NCBI GenBank assembly: GCA_945878065.1 | Contig: CAMDXA010000010.1 | Span: 1 to 64,000, forward strand | Length of the DNA: 64,000 bases | Direction of reading: 5' to 3' | Source of the DNA: Bordetella parapertussis | Lineage (GTDB): Bacteria > Pseudomonadota > Gammaproteobacteria > Burkholderiales > Burkholderiaceae_C | Shown: positions 14,745-23,952 of the stretch, piece after piece | Layout of the letters: every line of letters starts with the position of its first letter | Position numbering within the stretch: the stretch's first letter is position 1 | The notes under the pieces: generated by a model | What the model was told of the DNA's origin: nothing | The model's input: the letters and a program-made list of their open reading frames with translations, nothing else | The model's database searches: none | Made by a program: the position numbers and the translations under genes

Positions 14745-16058
14745 TCAGACCAGAGTGCCATTCACCACCACTTTGTCCACCAAGCGGTCATCCCCCAGCA
14801 CCACCATCGCGAACATCTGTTCTTGCAGGCTGTCGGCGGCTGCGATGCGTCGCGACAGCAGCGGCGTGGCTTGCGGGTTGAGCACAATGAAATCGGCATC
14901 GCAGCCGACAGTCAAATTGCCGATCACGCCGGCCAAACCCAAGGCCTTGGCCGCGCCTGCGGTGTGCAACCACCACAGGTGCTGCGCGCTCAGCGAGCGG
15001 CCGCTTTGACCCACGCTTTGACGCGCCACGGTGTAGGCCGCGTGCACGGTGTGGAATGGGCTGAAGCTGGTGCCGCCGCCCACATCGCTGGCGAGTGCGT
15101 GCAGCAATTGGTGTGATTGCGCCAATGAAAAATCAAAAAAACCGCTGTCTAAAAACAAATTGCTGGTCGGGCACACCGCGGCCGCCGCGCCGCGCTCGGC
15201 CATCAGGTCGCGGTCGTTCGCATCCAAGTGCAGGCAATGCGCGTACACCGAACGTTCGCGCAGCAAACCCATGTCCTCGTACACGCCCAAATAGCTTCGC
15301 GCCTGCGGAAACAATTCGGCCACCCATTTGATTTCATCCGCGTTTTCGGCCACATGCGATTGCACCCACACATCCGTGTGTGCTGCGGCCAGCTCGCCCG
15401 CACCACGCAGCTGTGCTTCGCTGGAGGTGGGGGCAAAACGCGGCGTGATCGCATAACCCAATCGGTCGACGTTGTGCCAGCGTTGGATCAGGGCTTCGGT
15501 TTCATAGAGGCTTTGCGCAGCGCTTGCATCGCGCAAACCGTCCGGGCTGTGCCTGTCTTGCAGCACCCGCCCGCTGATCATGCGCAATTGGCGGCGTTGT
15601 GCTTCGGTGAAAAATGCATCTACTGATGCGCTGTGTGCGGTGGCGAATGCCAGTGCCGTGGTCACACCGTGGCGCATCAATTCATCAAAGAAAAACGCGG
15701 CCACGTTTTGCGCGTGAACAGGGTCGGAAAAACGTGTTTCCTGCGGGAAGGTGTAGTGGTTCAACCATGGCAGCAAGCCGTCTGCTGGCGAGGCGATCAC
15801 ATCGGTTTGCGCGTAATGAATATGCGTGTCCACGAAACCCGGCGCAATCCAACGGCCGCGCCAGTCGGTCGTGGGCAAATGTGCATGCGCGGCTTGCAAT
15901 GCGCGGTAGTCGCCGATGGCGCTGATGCGCGACACACCGTCCGCGCCACGCGTGGTGACCAGCAAGCCGTCTGCTTCAAAGTGAATCTGGTCGCTGTTGG
16001 CGTCGGGAAACCAAAGCAGGCAAGCGCGGTAGGCGTGTGAATCTGAAGTGACTGGCAT
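14745..16058 (-). CDS. guaD: Guanine deaminase
   Basis: A 437-residue amidohydrolase that deaminates guanine to xanthine. Zn-binding and catalytic segments are visible: PGFVDTHIHYAQ near residue 75, VQSHVAEN near 240, VYAHCLHL, and the guanine-deaminase signature CPTSNLFLDSG; SDVGGGTSFS carries the conserved metal Asp. Length matches the family. It is the third gene of a minus-strand xdhA-xdhB-guaD operon, 48 bp after xdhB, so guanine is funnelled directly to the xanthine dehydrogenase made from the same transcript. The 3' end is 6 bp from the convergent hydroxylase-like gene. Confidence 0.94.
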   Translation of the reverse strand: MPVTSDSHAYRACLLWFPDANSDQIHFEADGLLVTTRGADGVSRISAIGDYRALQAAHAHLPTTDWRGRWIAPGFVDTHIHYAQTDVIASPADGLLPWLNHYTFPQETRFSDPVHAQNVAAFFFDELMRHGVTTALAFATAHSASVDAFFTEAQRRQLRMISGRVLQDRHSPDGLRDASAAQSLYETEALIQRWHNVDRLGYAITPRFAPTSSEAQLRGAGELAAAHTDVWVQSHVAENADEIKWVAELFPQARSYLGVYEDMGLLRERSVYAHCLHLDANDRDLMAERGAAAAVCPTSNLFLDSGFFDFSLAQSHQLLHALASDVGGGTSFSPFHTVHAAYTVARQSVGQSGRSLSAQHLWWLHTAGAAKALGLAGVIGNLTVGCDADFIVLNPQATPLLSRRIAAADSLQEQMFAMVVLGDDRLVDKVVVNGTLV

Positions 16059-16106
16059 GAAAAATCTGGTCAGAAAGTAATCGATGGAATACGTAGGGCA
16101 CGCGCA

Positions 16107-18389
16107 CTAGGCGCTGGTTGAAGCAGGTGTTTGCAAGGCCATCAACACACGCTCTGGTGTCACCGGCGTATTCAATTGCACCGGCGCATGGCCCCCCAAG
16201 GTTTGACCGACCGCATCCCGCAAGGCTTCATACACGCTCATGGCCAGCATGAACGGCGGTTCACCCACGGCTTTGCTGCCGCCGATGGTGTCTTCGCGAT
16301 TGGCTTCGTGCCAGAGTTGGATATTGAAGTGACGGGGTATGTCAGCAGCGGTCGGGATTTTGTAAGTGCTCGCGCCGCGTGTCAGCAGTTTTCCGTTCGC
16401 ATCCCACACCAGCTCTTCGGTGGTGAGCCATCCCAAGCCTTGCACAAACCCGCCTTCGATCTGACCGATATCTATCGCGGGATTCAATGATTTGCCGACA
16501 TCGTGCAATATATCCACGCGCAACAATTTATGTTCCCCGGTCAATGTGTCAATCGCCACTTCGCTGCACGCCGCACCGTAAGCGAAATAAAAGAAGGGTC
16601 TGCCAGATAAGGTTTGCCGGTCGTAATGGATTTTTGGCGTGGCATAAAAACCATCGCTCCACAACTGCACCCGTTGGCTGTAGGCGAATTGCACCGCTTC
16701 GGTAAATGTGCGCTGCTTGGCGGGCGTGTGTATGACGCCTTGCTTGAACAACACTTCCTCTGGCTTGCAGCCATCGGCTATGGCTAAACAGTTGGCGATG
16801 TTGTGTTTCACTTGCAAAGCGGCTCGCTCTGCCGCGCGACCATTCAAGTCTGTGCCGCTGGAAGCTGCCGTGGCGCTGGCGTTGGCGATCTTGTCGGTGT
16901 CGCTGCTGCTGATGCGCACTTGCTCGAACGGGACGCTCAACACATCCGCGACGATGGCGCAGACCTTGGTGTGCAAACCCTGTCCCATCTCGGTGCCGCC
17001 GTGGTTGATGCGCACACTGCCGTCGGTGTAGACCGACACCAAGGCACCAGCCTGGTTGAATTGCGTGGCGGTGAAGCTGATGCCGAATTTGACTGGTGTG
17101 AGCGCCATGCCTTTTTTGACGATGGTGTTTTGCGCGTTCCACTGCGCAATCTCTGCACGCCGTTGTCGGTAGTTGCAGTCGTTCGCTAACTGGGTCATCA
17201 ACTCAGGCAGGATATTGTCTTCCACCGTCATGCCAAAAGGCGTGGTGTTGCGCGGTGCTTCGCCATACAGGTTGCGCAAACGCACATCCAAGGGGTCGAG
17301 TTGCAATTGCCGCGCAATATCGCCCATCACGGTTTCGATCACCATCATGCCTTGCGGACCGCCGAAACCGCGAAACGCGGTGTGGCTTTGCGTATGGAGT
17401 TTGCTGCGGTGAGAAACAATGTCTACGTCAGACAAAAAATACGCGTTGTCGGTGTGGAACACCGCGCGGTCAGCGACTGGCCCGCTCAGGTCGGCGCTGA
17501 ATCCGCAATGCGCCCATTGCGTGGATTGCAAAGCCAGCAACAAACCGTTGTCGTCAAAACCGGCTTTGAAGTCGTGGCTAAAAGGATGGCGCTTGCCGGT
17601 CACCAAAAAATCGTCTTCACGCGACAAACGCATCTTCACGGGGTGACCGGTTTTTAGCGCAGCCAGCGCCGCCCACACTGCCAGATGACCGGCCTGGGTT
17701 TCTTTGCCGCCAAAACCGCCGCCCATGCGCCTGCACACCACGCGCACTGCATGCATGGGCACATCCAAGGTGTGTGCCACCCAATGCTGCACTTCGCCAG
17801 GGTGTTGCGTGCTGCTGTGTATCAACCACTCCCCGTTGTCTTGCGGTATGGCATAGGCAATTTGCGTTTCCAGGTAATAGTGTTCCTGGCCGCCGACTTC
17901 GAGTTGCCCTTGCAGTTGATGCGGCGCACGGTCCATGGCGGACTGCGCTTCACCGCGTGCCACATGGACACGCGGCAACACAGTGGCGTTCTGCGCTTGC
18001 GCGTCGCGTGCATTCAAGTGCACTGCATCCGGCTGCACTTTCAACACGGCAAGATGCGCGGCGGCACGTGCTTGCAGGTGCGTGTCAGCCACAACCAAAC
18101 CTAACACCTGCCCGATATGTTCCACACGTTGGCTGGCAAACACCGGTTCGTCATATACAAAGGTGGACAACAGTTTGTCGCCGGGAATATCCCCGGCCGT
18201 GACCACACCACGCACGCCTTTGCTCGACAAAACGGTACCCAAGTCCATGGACAGAATCCGGCCGCTGGCGGCGTTGCTGAGAATCGGGGCGGCATGCAAG
18301 GTACCCTCAGTCAAGGGCAGGTCATCGATGTATGTCGCCAAGCCTTGCACATGCAGATGTGCACTTTCATGGTGGGCAGAGCGGTTCAT
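16107..18389 (-). CDS. xdhB: Xanthine dehydrogenase molybdenum-binding subunit
   Basis: A 760-residue large subunit of xanthine dehydrogenase, oxidising hypoxanthine and xanthine to urate with NAD+. Molybdopterin-contact motifs appear in order: GGGFGGKETQ, AFRGFGGPQG, EMGQGLHTK, SSGTDLNGRAAE, and the catalytic Glu in VGEPPF near the C-terminus. ATG at 18387-18389 overlaps the xdhA stop in ATGA, indicating translational coupling; extending upstream would run into xdhA. It pairs with the small FAD/iron-sulfur subunit XdhA, giving the two-subunit bacterial form. The C-terminal region after VGEPPF is complete. Confidence 0.95.
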   Translation of the reverse strand: MNRSAHHESAHLHVQGLATYIDDLPLTEGTLHAAPILSNAASGRILSMDLGTVLSSKGVRGVVTAGDIPGDKLLSTFVYDEPVFASQRVEHIGQVLGLVVADTHLQARAAAHLAVLKVQPDAVHLNARDAQAQNATVLPRVHVARGEAQSAMDRAPHQLQGQLEVGGQEHYYLETQIAYAIPQDNGEWLIHSSTQHPGEVQHWVAHTLDVPMHAVRVVCRRMGGGFGGKETQAGHLAVWAALAALKTGHPVKMRLSREDDFLVTGKRHPFSHDFKAGFDDNGLLLALQSTQWAHCGFSADLSGPVADRAVFHTDNAYFLSDVDIVSHRSKLHTQSHTAFRGFGGPQGMMVIETVMGDIARQLQLDPLDVRLRNLYGEAPRNTTPFGMTVEDNILPELMTQLANDCNYRQRRAEIAQWNAQNTIVKKGMALTPVKFGISFTATQFNQAGALVSVYTDGSVRINHGGTEMGQGLHTKVCAIVADVLSVPFEQVRISSSDTDKIANASATAASSGTDLNGRAAERAALQVKHNIANCLAIADGCKPEEVLFKQGVIHTPAKQRTFTEAVQFAYSQRVQLWSDGFYATPKIHYDRQTLSGRPFFYFAYGAACSEVAIDTLTGEHKLLRVDILHDVGKSLNPAIDIGQIEGGFVQGLGWLTTEELVWDANGKLLTRGASTYKIPTAADIPRHFNIQLWHEANREDTIGGSKAVGEPPFMLAMSVYEALRDAVGQTLGGHAPVQLNTPVTPERVLMALQTPASTSA

Positions 18390-19810
18390 GTCAGGTCTGC
18401 CAATTGCGTCACCGCATGGCCTTGTTGCGCTAACCATGTGCGCTGCAACAACTGTTGCAACAAACGGCGACGGTAGTCGGCGCTGGCCCGCATGTCGCTG
18501 ATGGGTGAAAACTCTTGTGCAATGGCCTGCTGTGCTTTTGCGATGGTCGCTTCATTCCAGACCTGCCCGGCAAGCACTGCCTCGGTTTGGTAAGCGCGAA
18601 CCGGCGTGGCGGCCACCCCGCCCACCGCAATACGCACCGATTGAACGGCACCGTTTTTCAAGTGCCATTGCATGGCCAGACAAACCGCAGAAATGTCATC
18701 CTCCCAACGCTTGGACACTTTGTCATGCACCAGTTGCTCGCCCGCCAAAGGCTTGGGCACGACGATCCAGCACAGCACTTCATCGGCTTGCAAGGCTGTT
18801 TGACGGTAACCCAAGTAAAAGTTTTCCAGCGGCAGATGCCGACTGACCATGCGGCCTTTGCGAATCGACATCAACACCACTTGCGCACCCAGCGCGATCA
18901 ACAAAGGCATGCTGTCACCAATCGGTGAGCCATTGGCGATGTTGCCGCCCAACGTACCCGACTGACGCACCGGCCGCCCCGCGAACCGGTCTGCAAAATG
19001 CGCCACCGAACCACGCCACTCGGCCAAGGCGGCGAATGCATCGTGCAAATTGACGGCTGCACCAATGGCGATATGGTGCGGGTATCGCTCAACGCGCAAT
19101 AACTCTTTGACTCGTGTGAGGTCAATCACTTGCTGAAATTGGCGGTGTTGTTGCGTCACCCACAACCCCGCATCCGTGCCGCCTGCCATCAATTGCGCTT
19201 GCGGGTATTTGGCCCGCAACCCCAGCAGCTGTTGCAAATCGGTGGGCAAGGCGTAATACGGGTCCAGGGGGTCGCGTGTGTCGGTGTGGCGTGGCAGGGC
19301 TGCGGTTGCCGACGGACGAGGGTAAGTGTGCATGGCACAGGCGGCGTCAATGATGGGCCGGTAACCGGTACAGCGACACAAGTTGCCCGATACCGCTTCT
19401 AAGGCCTGTGCGCGGGTCACGGCCCGGCCATCCACGCGTTGGTATAAGTCATACAAACTCATGACAAATCCCGGTGTGCAAAAGCCGCACTGTGAGGCAT
19501 GGTGGTCCACCAAAGCCTGTTGCACCGGGTGCAGTCGTCCGTCAGTTGACAAGTCTGCGGCTGTGGTCACTTTCAAGCCATGGGCCGAATGTGCCATGCG
19601 TATGCAACTGTTGACGCTGTGCGCGTGGCTGTTGTCTGGGTTGGAGAGCACCACGGTGCAGGCGCCGCAGTCGCCACTGGCGCAACCTTCCTTGGTGTCG
19701 GTGGCACGCAGCTCTTCGCGCAGCACGTCAAGCAATGTGCGCGCCGGTGGTACATTGGTCAGCGAAAAAAGCCGGTGACGGTGAATCACATCAAGTTTGG
19801 GGAATGTCAT
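18386..19810 (-). CDS. xdhA: Xanthine dehydrogenase small (FeS/FAD) subunit
   Basis: A 474-residue subunit with two [2Fe-2S] clusters and FAD. Plant-type ferredoxin cysteines are C43, C48 and C51 in GCASGDCGAC plus a later Cys (NSCIRM); the second cluster uses CGFCTPG and NLCRCTGYRP. The FAD domain includes LMAGGTDAGL and SGTLGGNIANGSPIGDS. It transfers electrons from the XdhB Mo site to NAD+. The start MTFPKLDV at 19808-19810 lies in a 63-bp divergent promoter shared with the ABC transporter, so synthesis of the enzyme and uptake of its substrate may be coregulated. Confidence 0.95.
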   Translation of the reverse strand: MTFPKLDVIHRHRLFSLTNVPPARTLLDVLREELRATDTKEGCASGDCGACTVVLSNPDNSHAHSVNSCIRMAHSAHGLKVTTAADLSTDGRLHPVQQALVDHHASQCGFCTPGFVMSLYDLYQRVDGRAVTRAQALEAVSGNLCRCTGYRPIIDAACAMHTYPRPSATAALPRHTDTRDPLDPYYALPTDLQQLLGLRAKYPQAQLMAGGTDAGLWVTQQHRQFQQVIDLTRVKELLRVERYPHHIAIGAAVNLHDAFAALAEWRGSVAHFADRFAGRPVRQSGTLGGNIANGSPIGDSMPLLIALGAQVVLMSIRKGRMVSRHLPLENFYLGYRQTALQADEVLCWIVVPKPLAGEQLVHDKVSKRWEDDISAVCLAMQWHLKNGAVQSVRIAVGGVAATPVRAYQTEAVLAGQVWNEATIAKAQQAIAQEFSPISDMRASADYRRRLLQQLLQRTWLAQQGHAVTQLADLT

Positions 19811-19873
19811 GCCAACTCTGCAAAGTTGTTTACAAGCTATTGTTGCACCCGAACGCACGAACGGAAATGCCCC
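19811..19873. promoter_or_regulatory. Divergent promoter xdhA / purine ABC transporter
   Basis: Only 63 bp separate the two start codons. It contains TTGTTTACAA (19826-19835), a 10-bp inverted repeat with a 2-bp spacer, and an adjoining CAACT...AGTTG pair starting near 19813. A single regulator could therefore control both directions. No regulator gene is encoded beside it. Confidence 0.35.
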
Positions 19874-21394
19874 ATGAGCCGTGAAGCTTTGCTGGAGTTG
19901 CGTGGTATCTGCAAACAATACCCGGCGGTCTTGGCCAATGACCGTGTTTCTCTGCAGGTCATGCCCGGCCAAATCCACGCCATCCTTGGCGAAAACGGCG
20001 CCGGCAAATCCACCTTGATGAAAATCATTTATGGCGCGGTGCAGCCCGACCAAGGGGACATCCGTTTCAACGGCAAGTCGGTGCACATTCGCAATCCGCA
20101 ACAAGCCAGGGCTTTGGGCATCAGCATGGTGTTTCAGCATTTCAGTTTGTTTGACACCTTGTCGGTGGCGCAAAACGTATGGCTGGGCTTGGACAATTCC
20201 CTGTCGCTTGCCGAGGTCAGTCGCCGCATCCGCGACAAGTCGGCGGCCTATGGCTTGGACTTAGAACCCGAGCGTCCGGTGCACACCTTGAGCGTGGGTG
20301 AAATGCAGCGTGTGGAAATCATCCGGGCCTTGCTGTGCGAACCACGTTTGTTGATATTGGATGAACCCACTTCGGTGCTGACACCGCAAGCGGTGGACAA
20401 GTTATTTGCGGTGTTGCGACAGTTGGTGGCAGAGGGCTGCAGCATTTTGTACATCAGCCACAAGTTGCACGAGATACGCGCACTGTGCACGCATTGCACG
20501 GTGTTGCGCGGTGGACGTGTCAGCGGAGAGTGCGATCCGCGCGAGCAAACCAATGCCTCATTGAGCCAGATGATGATTGGCAGCGAACCCCCCGCATTGG
20601 TGCACAGTCAACGTCAGCATGGCGAATTGGTGCTGGATGTGCGGCAACTCAATTTGCCGCGCTTGGATCCGTTTGGCACCCATTTATCTGCCGTGGATTT
20701 ACAAGTCCACCAAGGTGAAATCGTCGGCATTGCGGGTGTGTCGGGCAATGGCCAGCGCGAGTTGCTGTATGCATTGAGCGGTGAGGATGTGCGGGCCGCG
20801 CCTGACAGTATCCGTTTGGCGGGACAGCCGGTGGGCCAGCGCGATCCCGCGCAGCGGCGTGCGCTGGGTTTGCATTTTGTGCCCGATGAACGACTCGGTC
20901 GTGGCGCAGTGCCCACCCTGAGTTTGGCCCATAACCTGCTGCTCACACGCAGTGAGGCAGTCAGCCGTTCAGGTTGGATCAACATGTCGGCACTGGCTGC
21001 ACAAGCCAGCGCCATCATCGCCAAATACCAGGTCAAAGCAGGTGGCCCGCAGGCGGCGGCACAGTCTTTGTCTGGTGGCAATTTGCAAAAATTCATTGTC
21101 GGCCGCGAGATCGATGCAGCCCCGCGTTTGTTGATCGTGTCGCAGCCGACTTGGGGGGTCGATGTCGGCGCTGCGGCCCAAATTCGCACGGCACTCATGG
21201 CGTTGCGCGACGCCGGTTGTGCGGTGCTGGTTGTGAGTGAAGAACTGGACGAATTGTTTGAACTGTGTGACCGCATGCATGTGATGGCGCAAGGGCGCAT
21301 ATCGCCATCGTTGTCACGCGCACAAGCCACCGTGGCCAAAATCGGCAGTTGGATGAGCGGCCTGTGGACAGATGACAAAGAGAAGGTGCATTGA
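19874..21394 (+). CDS. BMP-type purine/nucleoside ABC transporter ATPase
   Basis: A 506-residue duplicated ABC ATPase of the kind serving nucleoside (BmpA/NupA, YufO-like) importers. NBD1 has Walker A GENGAGKST, signature LSVGEMQR (V in place of the usual second G) and Walker B LLILDEPTS. NBD2 has a degenerate Walker A (GVSGNGQRE, no Lys), signature LSGGNLQKF and IVSQPTWGVDVGAA; loss of Walker A in NBD2 is common in this family and suggests asymmetric ATP use. Start MSREALLEL at 19874 is 63 bp from divergent xdhA; in-frame extension would enter xdhA. Two permeases follow without gaps. The likely cargo is a purine base or nucleoside given the surrounding enzymes. Confidence 0.92.
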   Translation: MSREALLELRGICKQYPAVLANDRVSLQVMPGQIHAILGENGAGKSTLMKIIYGAVQPDQGDIRFNGKSVHIRNPQQARALGISMVFQHFSLFDTLSVAQNVWLGLDNSLSLAEVSRRIRDKSAAYGLDLEPERPVHTLSVGEMQRVEIIRALLCEPRLLILDEPTSVLTPQAVDKLFAVLRQLVAEGCSILYISHKLHEIRALCTHCTVLRGGRVSGECDPREQTNASLSQMMIGSEPPALVHSQRQHGELVLDVRQLNLPRLDPFGTHLSAVDLQVHQGEIVGIAGVSGNGQRELLYALSGEDVRAAPDSIRLAGQPVGQRDPAQRRALGLHFVPDERLGRGAVPTLSLAHNLLLTRSEAVSRSGWINMSALAAQASAIIAKYQVKAGGPQAAAQSLSGGNLQKFIVGREIDAAPRLLIVSQPTWGVDVGAAAQIRTALMALRDAGCAVLVVSEELDELFELCDRMHVMAQGRISPSLSRAQATVAKIGSWMSGLWTDDKEKVH

Positions 21395-21395
21395 C

Positions 21396-22472
21396 GTGTG
21401 GAAACTTGAAGCCCGACCCGAACCCTCTGCGTTTTGGCGCATCGCCTCGCCGTTGTTGGCCTTGGTATTGACGGTCATCTTGGGTGTGCTGTTGTTCATG
21501 GCGCTGGGCAAAGACCCGGTCAAAGGTTTGCTGGTGTTTTTCTGGGAGCCTATTCGCAGCGGCTATGCATTAGGTGAATTGGTGGTCAAGGCCACGCCGT
21601 TGTTGCTGATTGCGCTGGGGTTGGCGCTGTGCTTTCGCTCTAATGTCTGGAACATCGGCGCTGAAGGTCAGTACGTCATGGGCGCTGTGTTTGCCACGGG
21701 CGTGGCATTGCTGGCAGACAAAAGCAGCGGCGGCTGGTTTTTTGTGCCGGTGCTGTGCGCCGGGTTGATAGGCGGCATGTGTTGGGCGGCCTTGACCGCG
21801 TGGTTGCGCGACCGTTTCCATGCCAATGAAATTTTGGTCAGCTTGATGTTGGTGTACGTGGCCATCATGGTGCTGGGCTATTTGGTGTACGGCCCTTGGA
21901 AAGACCCGATGGGTTACAACTTTCCGCAAACCAAAACCTTTGAAGCGGCCACGCAGGTGCCGCGCTTGTTCAAAGGATCGCGCATCAACATCGGTGTATT
22001 TCTGGCGTTGGCGGGTGTCTTGGTGCTGTGGATATTTTTATTTCGCACCCGTGCAGGTTGGGCGCAACAAATCGGCGGGCTGTCACCGGCCGCCGCTCGA
22101 TATGCCGGGTTTTCGTCGCGCCGCGCCATTTGGGTGGCGCTGCTGGTGTCAGGCGCTTGTGCCGGATTGGCGGGTGCGCTGGAAGTGGCCGGACCTATCG
22201 GGCAGCTCACGCCGTATGTGCCTGTGGGTTACGGATTCGCCGCCATCATCGTGGCATTTGTGGGACGCTTACACCCCGTGGGCATGGTGTTCTCGGCCAT
22301 TTTGATGAGCATGTTTTATATCGGCGGCGAGCTCGCGCAATCGCGCTTGGGTTTGCCCAAATCTCTCACGGGCGTGTTTCAAGGTTTGCTGTTGTTTTGT
22401 CTGCTGGCTTGTGATGTGTTGATGAATTACCGCTTGCGCTGGCGCAGTGCAACTACCAGGGGGCTTGCCTGA
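21396..22472 (+). CDS. ABC transporter permease (BMP type), first subunit
   Basis: A 358-residue inner-membrane permease with about nine hydrophobic helices, of the branched-chain/BMP permease family (YufP-like). NVWNIGAEGQYVMGA is the characteristic segment, and the cytoplasmic loop GLSPAAARYAGFSSRR precedes the conserved glycine-rich helix GACAGLAGALEVAGP. GTG at 21396 is preferred: AGAAGG lies 9 nt upstream and the ATPase stop is 1 bp away. ATG 21372 would overlap the ATPase by 23 bp. It forms the channel with the next gene product, and the stop-start overlap TGATG links the two. Confidence 0.9.
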   Translation: MWKLEARPEPSAFWRIASPLLALVLTVILGVLLFMALGKDPVKGLLVFFWEPIRSGYALGELVVKATPLLLIALGLALCFRSNVWNIGAEGQYVMGAVFATGVALLADKSSGGWFFVPVLCAGLIGGMCWAALTAWLRDRFHANEILVSLMLVYVAIMVLGYLVYGPWKDPMGYNFPQTKTFEAATQVPRLFKGSRINIGVFLALAGVLVLWIFLFRTRAGWAQQIGGLSPAAARYAGFSSRRAIWVALLVSGACAGLAGALEVAGPIGQLTPYVPVGYGFAAIIVAFVGRLHPVGMVFSAILMSMFYIGGELAQSRLGLPKSLTGVFQGLLLFCLLACDVLMNYRLRWRSATTRGLA

Positions 22473-23392
22473 TGGAAACCTATGCATTGTTGATAGCGGC
22501 CACATTGAGTGCCGGCACGGTATTGGCCATTGCGGCTTTGGGTTTATTGATCAATGAAAAAGCCGGTATCGTCAATTTGGGCGCCGAGGGCATGATGCTG
22601 TGTGCGGCGATTGCAGGTTATGCCACGGTGGTGAACACGGGCAGTGATCTGCTGGGTTTTTTGGCGGGCATGGGCGCCGGGGCCTTGCTGTCGTTGTTCT
22701 TTGGTGCATTGGTGATTGGTTTGAATACCAACCAATACGCTACCGGCTTGGCCTTGAGTTTGTTCGGGGTGGGGTTTTCGGCGTTTGTCGGCACGGGTTA
22801 TGTGCAGGCCAAATTGCCCGAGCGCTTGAATTATGAGGTGCCCTATTTGGCCGATGTGCCAGGGCTGGGCGTGGCATTGTTTCGCCACCATCCCATGGTG
22901 TATTTGGCGATAGGCTTGACCTTGGCTTTGATTTGGTTTTTGCAACGCAGTCGCGCGGGATTGGTGTTGCGTGCGGTGGGTGAGTCGCCGCATTCAGCGC
23001 ATGCTTTGGGTTATCCGGTGCGCAGTATCCGGTTGGCAGCCGTGGTTTGCGGCGGGGCCTTGTGCGGCTTGGCGGGTGCCTATATTTCGGTGATTTATAC
23101 GCCGTTGTGGGTCGAGGGCATGATTGCTGGCAAGGGTTGGATTGCTTTGGCGCTCACCACGTTTGCCACGTGGCGGCCCGCCCGTATTTTGTTGGGAGCG
23201 TATTTGTTTGGCGGGGTCACGATGCTGCAATTCCATTTGCAGGCAACAGGTGTGGAGGTGCCGAGTCAGTTTTTAAGTATGTTGCCGTATGTGGCAACGA
23301 TTGTGGTGTTGGCGCTGATTTCTCGCAATCCGCAATGGATTCGGGTCAATATGCCAGCGTCTTTGGGTAAGCCGTTTTCTCCAGGCGCATAG
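22472..23392 (+). CDS. ABC transporter permease (BMP type), second subunit
   Basis: A 306-residue inner-membrane permease, the usual partner (YufQ-like) of the preceding one. KAGIVNLGAEGMMLCAA is the family motif, RAVGESPHSAHALGYP is the cytoplasmic coupling loop, and GGALCGLAGAYISVIYTPLW follows. The ATG overlaps the upstream stop by 1 bp. The gene is the last of the three-gene ATPase-permease-permease operon; repeat copy B begins 18 bp after the stop, and the substrate-binding protein lies beyond it, so it may be expressed separately. Confidence 0.92.
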   Translation: METYALLIAATLSAGTVLAIAALGLLINEKAGIVNLGAEGMMLCAAIAGYATVVNTGSDLLGFLAGMGAGALLSLFFGALVIGLNTNQYATGLALSLFGVGFSAFVGTGYVQAKLPERLNYEVPYLADVPGLGVALFRHHPMVYLAIGLTLALIWFLQRSRAGLVLRAVGESPHSAHALGYPVRSIRLAAVVCGGALCGLAGAYISVIYTPLWVEGMIAGKGWIALALTTFATWRPARILLGAYLFGGVTMLQFHLQATGVEVPSQFLSMLPYVATIVVLALISRNPQWIRVNMPASLGKPFSPGA

Positions 23393-23410
23393 TTTTTTTG
23401 TTGCTTTGCA

Positions 23411-23733
23411 AGCGTTGCAGAAAGTCATTGGCATGGCCGTCCGCGCCGGTATGCTTTTTGCTGCGCTTTCGCTGGCAAAAACATCCCCGCACAGACGGCC
23501 TGTCGAGATGCTGTTGGTACGCATGCACCTTCGGTGCTTAGGTAATTGGGGTCAGATACCAATTATTCAGACGGCCTGTCGAGTTGCTATTGGTACGCAT
23601 GCACCTTCGGTGCTTGTAACTGCTTTGGTGGCGTGAAACAGCACGAGTGGATTGCCGACATGGCGGTCGGGCCGACGCGAACATTGCAGCTTTGCTGCAG
23701 TGAGCGGCGACCGAGCCGGCATGGCGTGAGCAC
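23411..23733 (+). repeat. Dispersed non-coding repeat, copy B (with internal duplication)
   Basis: A direct repeat of 10559-10805. The 3' block 23619-23733 is identical over 115 bp. Compared with copy A it carries an extra segment of about 78 bp: the stretch starting CAGACGGCCTGTCGAG and ending in the hairpin GCACCTTCGGTGC appears twice, separated by a 26-nt linker holding a palindromic GGGGTCAGA motif. It lies between the last ABC permease and the binding-protein gene. No credible gene is seen in it. Confidence 0.93.
23543..23565 (+). repeat. REP-like palindrome inside repeat copy B
   Basis: TAATTGG (23543-23549), a short core GGTCAGATA and CCAATTA (23559-23565) make a 7-bp inverted repeat. 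The TTGGGGTCAGA core resembles the GGGGTCAGACCCC-type palindromes found near REP-associated transposases in proteobacteria (from memory). Copy A lacks it, so it is a secondary insertion or rearrangement scar. Confidence 0.6.
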
Positions 23734-23865
23734 ATGACGTCATCGAACAAACAACCACACATCAAAGCAAAAGCGACCGAGCCGGCATGGCGTGAGCACC
23801 TCGCGTCACAACACAAGCGACCTCACGCCAAAGCAAAAGCAACCGAGCCATCATGGCGCAAACAC
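23705..23865 (+). repeat. Tail of repeated 27-29-bp units after copy B
   Basis: A unit of GCGACCGAGCCGGCATGGCG plus TGAGCAC occurs at the end of copy B (23707-23733), again at 23773-23799, and in degenerate form at about 23839-23865. Stretches of CAAAGCAAAAGC and ACAACACAAGC lie between them. The tail resembles, but does not equal, the tail after copy A. Confidence 0.75.
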
Positions 23866-23952
23866 ATACATAGAAAAAAGTGACCAGAAACAGGCTCACA
23901 GTCTCAAAATGGCGTGACTCGCCCCATGAATTGTGCTGTTTGGCCGCGAATC

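Noticed and set aside
23734-23743. ATGACGTCAT palindrome after repeat copy B
   Set aside because: A 10-bp palindrome inside repeat tail DNA with no gene start close by; no reason to treat it as an operator.
23273-23816. Short minus-strand ORFs in and around repeat copy B
   Set aside because: Several frames are open through the element by chance and extend into permease coding sequence; no codon or motif evidence for a protein.
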